This document shows positions 60,631 to 64,000 of a DNA stretch of 64,000 nt, in pieces. The notes under the pieces were generated by a model, which worked only from the letters and a program-made list of their open reading frames with translations, was not told where the DNA came from and ran no database searches. The translations under genes were made by a program, and so were the position numbers. Each line of letters begins with the position of its first letter. Position 1 is the stretch's first letter. Origin of the DNA: Marisa cornuarietis (Eukaryota; Mollusca; Gastropoda; Architaenioglossa; Ampullariidae); the NCBI GenBank assembly GCA_004794655.1, contig SMMW01000001.1, positions 8,556,001-8,620,000 on the forward strand. Direction: 5' to 3'.

Positions 60631-61315
60631 CAGGGGATTTATGATCGATGAAACAAATCGATGACACGACAGTCGTTTCGAGAACTTCCTGCGGCTGCCT
60701 GGAGACAAATGTCGACAGTTTAGCAACTGCTAGGTACGCGCGCCGTGCCACAGTTGTCAGCGAGCATGTTTTGCAGTGGATAACCATTCACAGGTCCCGT
60801 AAATATGCTCTTGGCTTGTTTTTTTAGACAGGTTTTTGCTTTTAACAGTTCAGGCGAACATTTCCAGAGTTAACGGTAAGTAACAAGCATTATACGTTTC
60901 ACTAAGTAGACTTTGTATTTACATGGCATTTCTTTTAGAATGCTGAGTGGCGCTGCAAAACCCGACCCATCTATGATCACCGTACCTATATCGACTTTGC
61001 AACGTATATCTGTGGGGTAGTTTAAAGGTAAAGTGTATGAAAATAATGCAAGAATACTGAAATACATGAAAGGAAATATTGATTGAAATTCAAAGAGTTG
61101 ATGCCGACTCGACAGAGTCCGAAACATAGGCCGCGCACGTTGGCCTCGGAGACTGGCCGGTCTTTCGTGCTCGATGAACCGTGTACCGCCTGCTGCTGGA
61201 GAATGTCTACTACTGTTTCCAAATACGGATTTAATTGTTACTCACTCTTCCGTTTCATTTCCTCGTTGAAACAAATCTTAATTTCTCGTCGACAGACACT
61301 GTAAGTCGGCGCGCG

Positions 61316-61320
<5 letters not shown>

Positions 61321-61372
<52 letters not shown>
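61321..61372 (+). repeat. (GT)n microsatellite
   Basis: About 26 units preceded by GCGCGCG; the junction of (CG)n and (TG)n is prone to Z-DNA. Confidence 0.95.
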
Positions 61373-61373
<1 letters not shown>

Positions 61374-61478
61374 GGTGGGGAAGGGACGTGTCTGAGGGTG
61401 TATGAGAGAGTAAGGCAAAGGCTGAGAAAGAGAGAAAGACACTAAAAACGAAAACTAACGTGTGGGTTGGCGAATGCT

Positions 61479-61499
61479 TGTGTGTGTGTGTGTGTGTGT
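61479..61499 (+). repeat. (TG)n microsatellite
   Basis: About ten TG units, 107 bp after the previous array. Confidence 0.95.
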
Positions 61500-61836
61500 A
61501 AGAGCGCGCGCAAGAGAGAGCGCAGCAACGAAAACTAACAATTCTGGACATTCAAATAATTAATCTGTTTTCAGTCCTTTCAGTTTTTGTTTACGGTCCC
61601 TTCTGTAAATCACAGCTTAGATTGTACTTGACACTAAAAACTAAAGCCTTTGTAGCTGGGTGAAACTCACGAACAATCAGTTCGTTCTCGTTCTCCTATC
61701 TCTGTTGCTTGGTTACCTTGTGTGTTTATCGTCGTTTCGATGCCGTAACGTGGGCTCTAGCCCATTCTTGGATGTCCTGTAAAGAGTGACAAACAGTGGT
61801 GCTGATCTGCACGTGCATGCTTCTGGAATAAAATGA

Positions 61837-61936
<100 letters not shown>

Positions 61937-62628
61937 ATGAGAGAAACGACTTTTTTCCTACTCTGAAAATGTCTCGAGGCACTTCACGCACTTAAAAAAT
62001 TTTAATTTCAAACTGAAATAAAGAAGTATTCTACTACAATCAACAACGCCTTATTAACCAGCAAGAGACATGTATTCAGCTGAAGGAAAAGAGGATCTGG
62101 AGTTGTAAGCTCCGGCAACACTGGCACAATGTGTCCAGTTCACAATAGCCGGTGTATGTCTAGCGCTCATCTGACCCATGCATTTTTATTTATTTATTTA
62201 TTTTTGTAAACACGTTGCCCAGAGCCTTTATGTCTAACTCTGTATGCGGTATGCACAGTTAATTGTTAGAAACTGTTGTGAAGATTATCAACACCTACGC
62301 GCGGGTAGAGGGAATGATACTTAATGTATTGTTGAGTTTAATATCATGATATAATGCTATAATGATATCATGAAGAGTCCGATCTCTTCTATCAACGTCT
62401 TTGTTCTCTTTCACAGGCCAACCTCAGTATTCGAAAGGTGGCATGGATTCTTGCCTGCACTTGAAACCCTGAAAAAAATAATCGACAACAAACGCATACA
62501 ACGGTCCTTTGATACAGCGGCGATCGGCTTACAGTGTGTCACAAAAGAATCGGTATCAATCAGTCGATCAACTGGTTTCAAACAATCCGTGAAAGGGTGG
62601 ATGGCGGTTGTAGTGGCCCGAGGCGATG

Positions 62629-62659
<31 letters not shown>
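62629..62659 (+). repeat. compound (GT)n(GA)n microsatellite
   Basis: Six GT units followed by about nine GA units. Confidence 0.9.
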
Positions 62660-62830
62660 GTGGGGGCTGAAGGGGGGATTAGGTGGCAATTAAGGGAACG
62701 GCAGCAGGTGAAAGGCCTCGTCTCGAACACAGGTACTATCGCAAGAAATTTGGGAGCGCGCATTATGAAGGTTTGGGTCAAACATTTCTTTAAGAGGTGA
62801 AGTGGGTGGCCGTAGCTTGTTTGGCCGAAC

Positions 62831-62832
<2 letters not shown>

Positions 62833-62893
<61 letters not shown>
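62833..62893 (+). repeat. (TG)n microsatellite
   Basis: About 30 uninterrupted units. Confidence 0.95.
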
Positions 62894-62895
<2 letters not shown>

Positions 62896-63263
62896 GCTCC
62901 CACAGGTATCAACACTTCAACGTGGGAATATTTGTGTTTGCCTCAGTGCATGTGGCGAGACGGAGAAGTATTCAAAGAAACGTAGCCTTCACCTGACTGT
63001 CGCAGCCTGCAAAACAAAATGTTTGTTACGGTCAGGTATGGAGGTGAGTTCATCAGCAATTTTTCATAAATTGACTTCTTGTCTGGACTTTCACATCGTT
63101 AAACCGAAGCGCGATTTTAATCATTACTGACGTTGGCATTACAATAGGAAAGTCTTTATCTTTGCTTTACATGTGCCAAGCCAGGGTGTGGGTGAGCTGG
63201 ACGTACATTTATGTATTTCCTGTCTATACACAGCAGCGCTGTTAACCCAGTGAACATTTTGAG

Positions 63264-63267
<4 letters not shown>

Positions 63268-63316
<49 letters not shown>
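63268..63316 (+). repeat. compound (GT)n(GA)n microsatellite
   Basis: About 13 GT units followed by about 11 GA units. Confidence 0.95.
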
Positions 63317-63317
<1 letters not shown>

Positions 63318-63456
63318 AGATGGGTGTGTTAGTGTGCATGGGTGTGTGCTTATTTCAGCATAGATGTGCAGCGTATATAAGTTTGAAATACAAGTATATA
63401 TTTAAATTAATTCTCTCCCCTCTCTCCTCCGTCCCCCCTCCTTTCTTCTGTATCAG

Positions 63457-63543
63457 AGGAACAGTGCCGCATCTTTAATGCCATCTGCCGAAATGACCTT
63501 CTTCTGGACTCCATCAGGTCGCAGTGCCAATGTGACCAGAACG
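63457..63543 (+). other. candidate internal exon of an unknown cysteine-bearing protein
   Basis: A long pyrimidine tract (63410-63450) ends in TATCAG, and the block is closed by AACG|GTATGT (GT at 63544). The 87-bp block is symmetric (phase 1 in and out) and codes EQCRIFNAICRNDLLLDSI followed by a Cys-x-Cys stretch. Phase-1 exons with spaced cysteines are usual for extracellular modules, but I recognise no specific family and found no neighbouring exon. Confidence 0.35.
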
Positions 63544-64000
63544 GTATGTCCATGTCAATAACGTGTGTGTTAATAACGGGAGGGAAACAAATGTGTGGGC
63601 AAAGGAGACAACGAGACGACAAATGATGTGAAACACCATCATGGCGTGTGTCTATTCTGTGTACAATAAGGACTGTGAAGTACAGATTCATAATACAGGC
63701 AATTCGTGCGACAACCATCTGATTCTGAGATGTTTGAAGAAGTTGATTGCAAATAGTTACTGATGAACGTCAAATGGCACATGAGCAGTTTATAATCACG
63801 TATCAAATCGGATAAGTTTATTTACTTTGTTACTTCTTTTCTGCGATGTCAGAGAAGTAGACTATGAATATCATGCTCATAAAATATTTCTCAGTATTTA
63901 CTGCACGCTGTTGTCTTTATGTAAGTAGGCTTACACTTGTGAATCGTTGCAGTAATTTTTAACATTCAGTATCACATCAATCGTATCAATCATTTGTCTG

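Overview
This window is animal nuclear DNA. It is AT-rich and intron-dense, with canonical GT/AG splice sites, long microsatellites, and fragments of LINEs, SINEs, a DIRS-like retroelement and pogo-type MITEs. The protein relationships and the tRNA-SINE with its molluscan-looking tail suggest a lophotrochozoan, most likely a gastropod mollusc. That placement is inference; no species was identified.

Four protein-coding genes were reconstructed exon by exon from splice sites, reading phase and remembered family sequences. (1) 6662-16465, minus strand: a 15-exon polypeptide N-acetylgalactosaminyltransferase of the GALNT14/16 (GALNT2-related) group, about 543 aa, type II membrane, with a short ricin-type lectin tail. 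It keeps the metal-binding DxH and the later His but has lost two residues of the gating loop. (2) 17936-19861, plus strand: a 4-exon, about 295-aa membrane-anchored SAM methyltransferase. It matches the C-terminal (4-mercaptohistidine N1-methyltransferase) domain of the ovothiol synthase OvoA, but stands alone. (3) 23013-28049, minus strand: a 9-exon CLHC1 orthologue (clathrin heavy chain linker domain-containing 1), about 648 aa. (4) 29368-53784, plus strand: a 28-coding-exon CYFIP/Sra-1 orthologue, about 1279 aa, the Rac1-binding subunit of the WAVE regulatory complex.

Layout: 1 to about 4.5 kb has no gene and looks like the 3' UTR of a plus-strand gene lying left of the window. It meets the 3' end of the GALNT gene tail-to-tail near 4.5 kb. 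GALNT and the methyltransferase are head-to-head (gap 16.5-17.9 kb), the methyltransferase and CLHC1 are tail-to-tail (gap 19.9-23.0 kb), and CLHC1 and CYFIP are head-to-head (gap 28.05-29.35 kb). CYFIP introns carry a 791-bp pogo-like MITE, two CR1-like LINE remnants and a DIRS-like RT/RNase H remnant. They also hold tandem arrays, copies of a short palindrome-bearing repeat, and a 1.5-kb stretch I could not classify. After CYFIP comes a T-rich probable 3' UTR carrying a second pogo-like MITE, then an internally deleted LINE (58.1-59.3 kb). The last 4.7 kb is GC-richer and full of (TG)n arrays, with only weak hints of the start of another gene.

The four genes act in unrelated processes: Golgi O-glycosylation, a putative thiol-histidine methylation, a clathrin-linker-like protein of unknown role, and actin nucleation control. 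The window is an ordinary stretch of animal chromosome, not a functional cluster. The most interesting points are the free-standing OvoA-type methyltransferase, the gating-loop losses in the GalNAc-transferase, two homology-supported GC-AG introns, and several candidate alternative splice sites in CYFIP.
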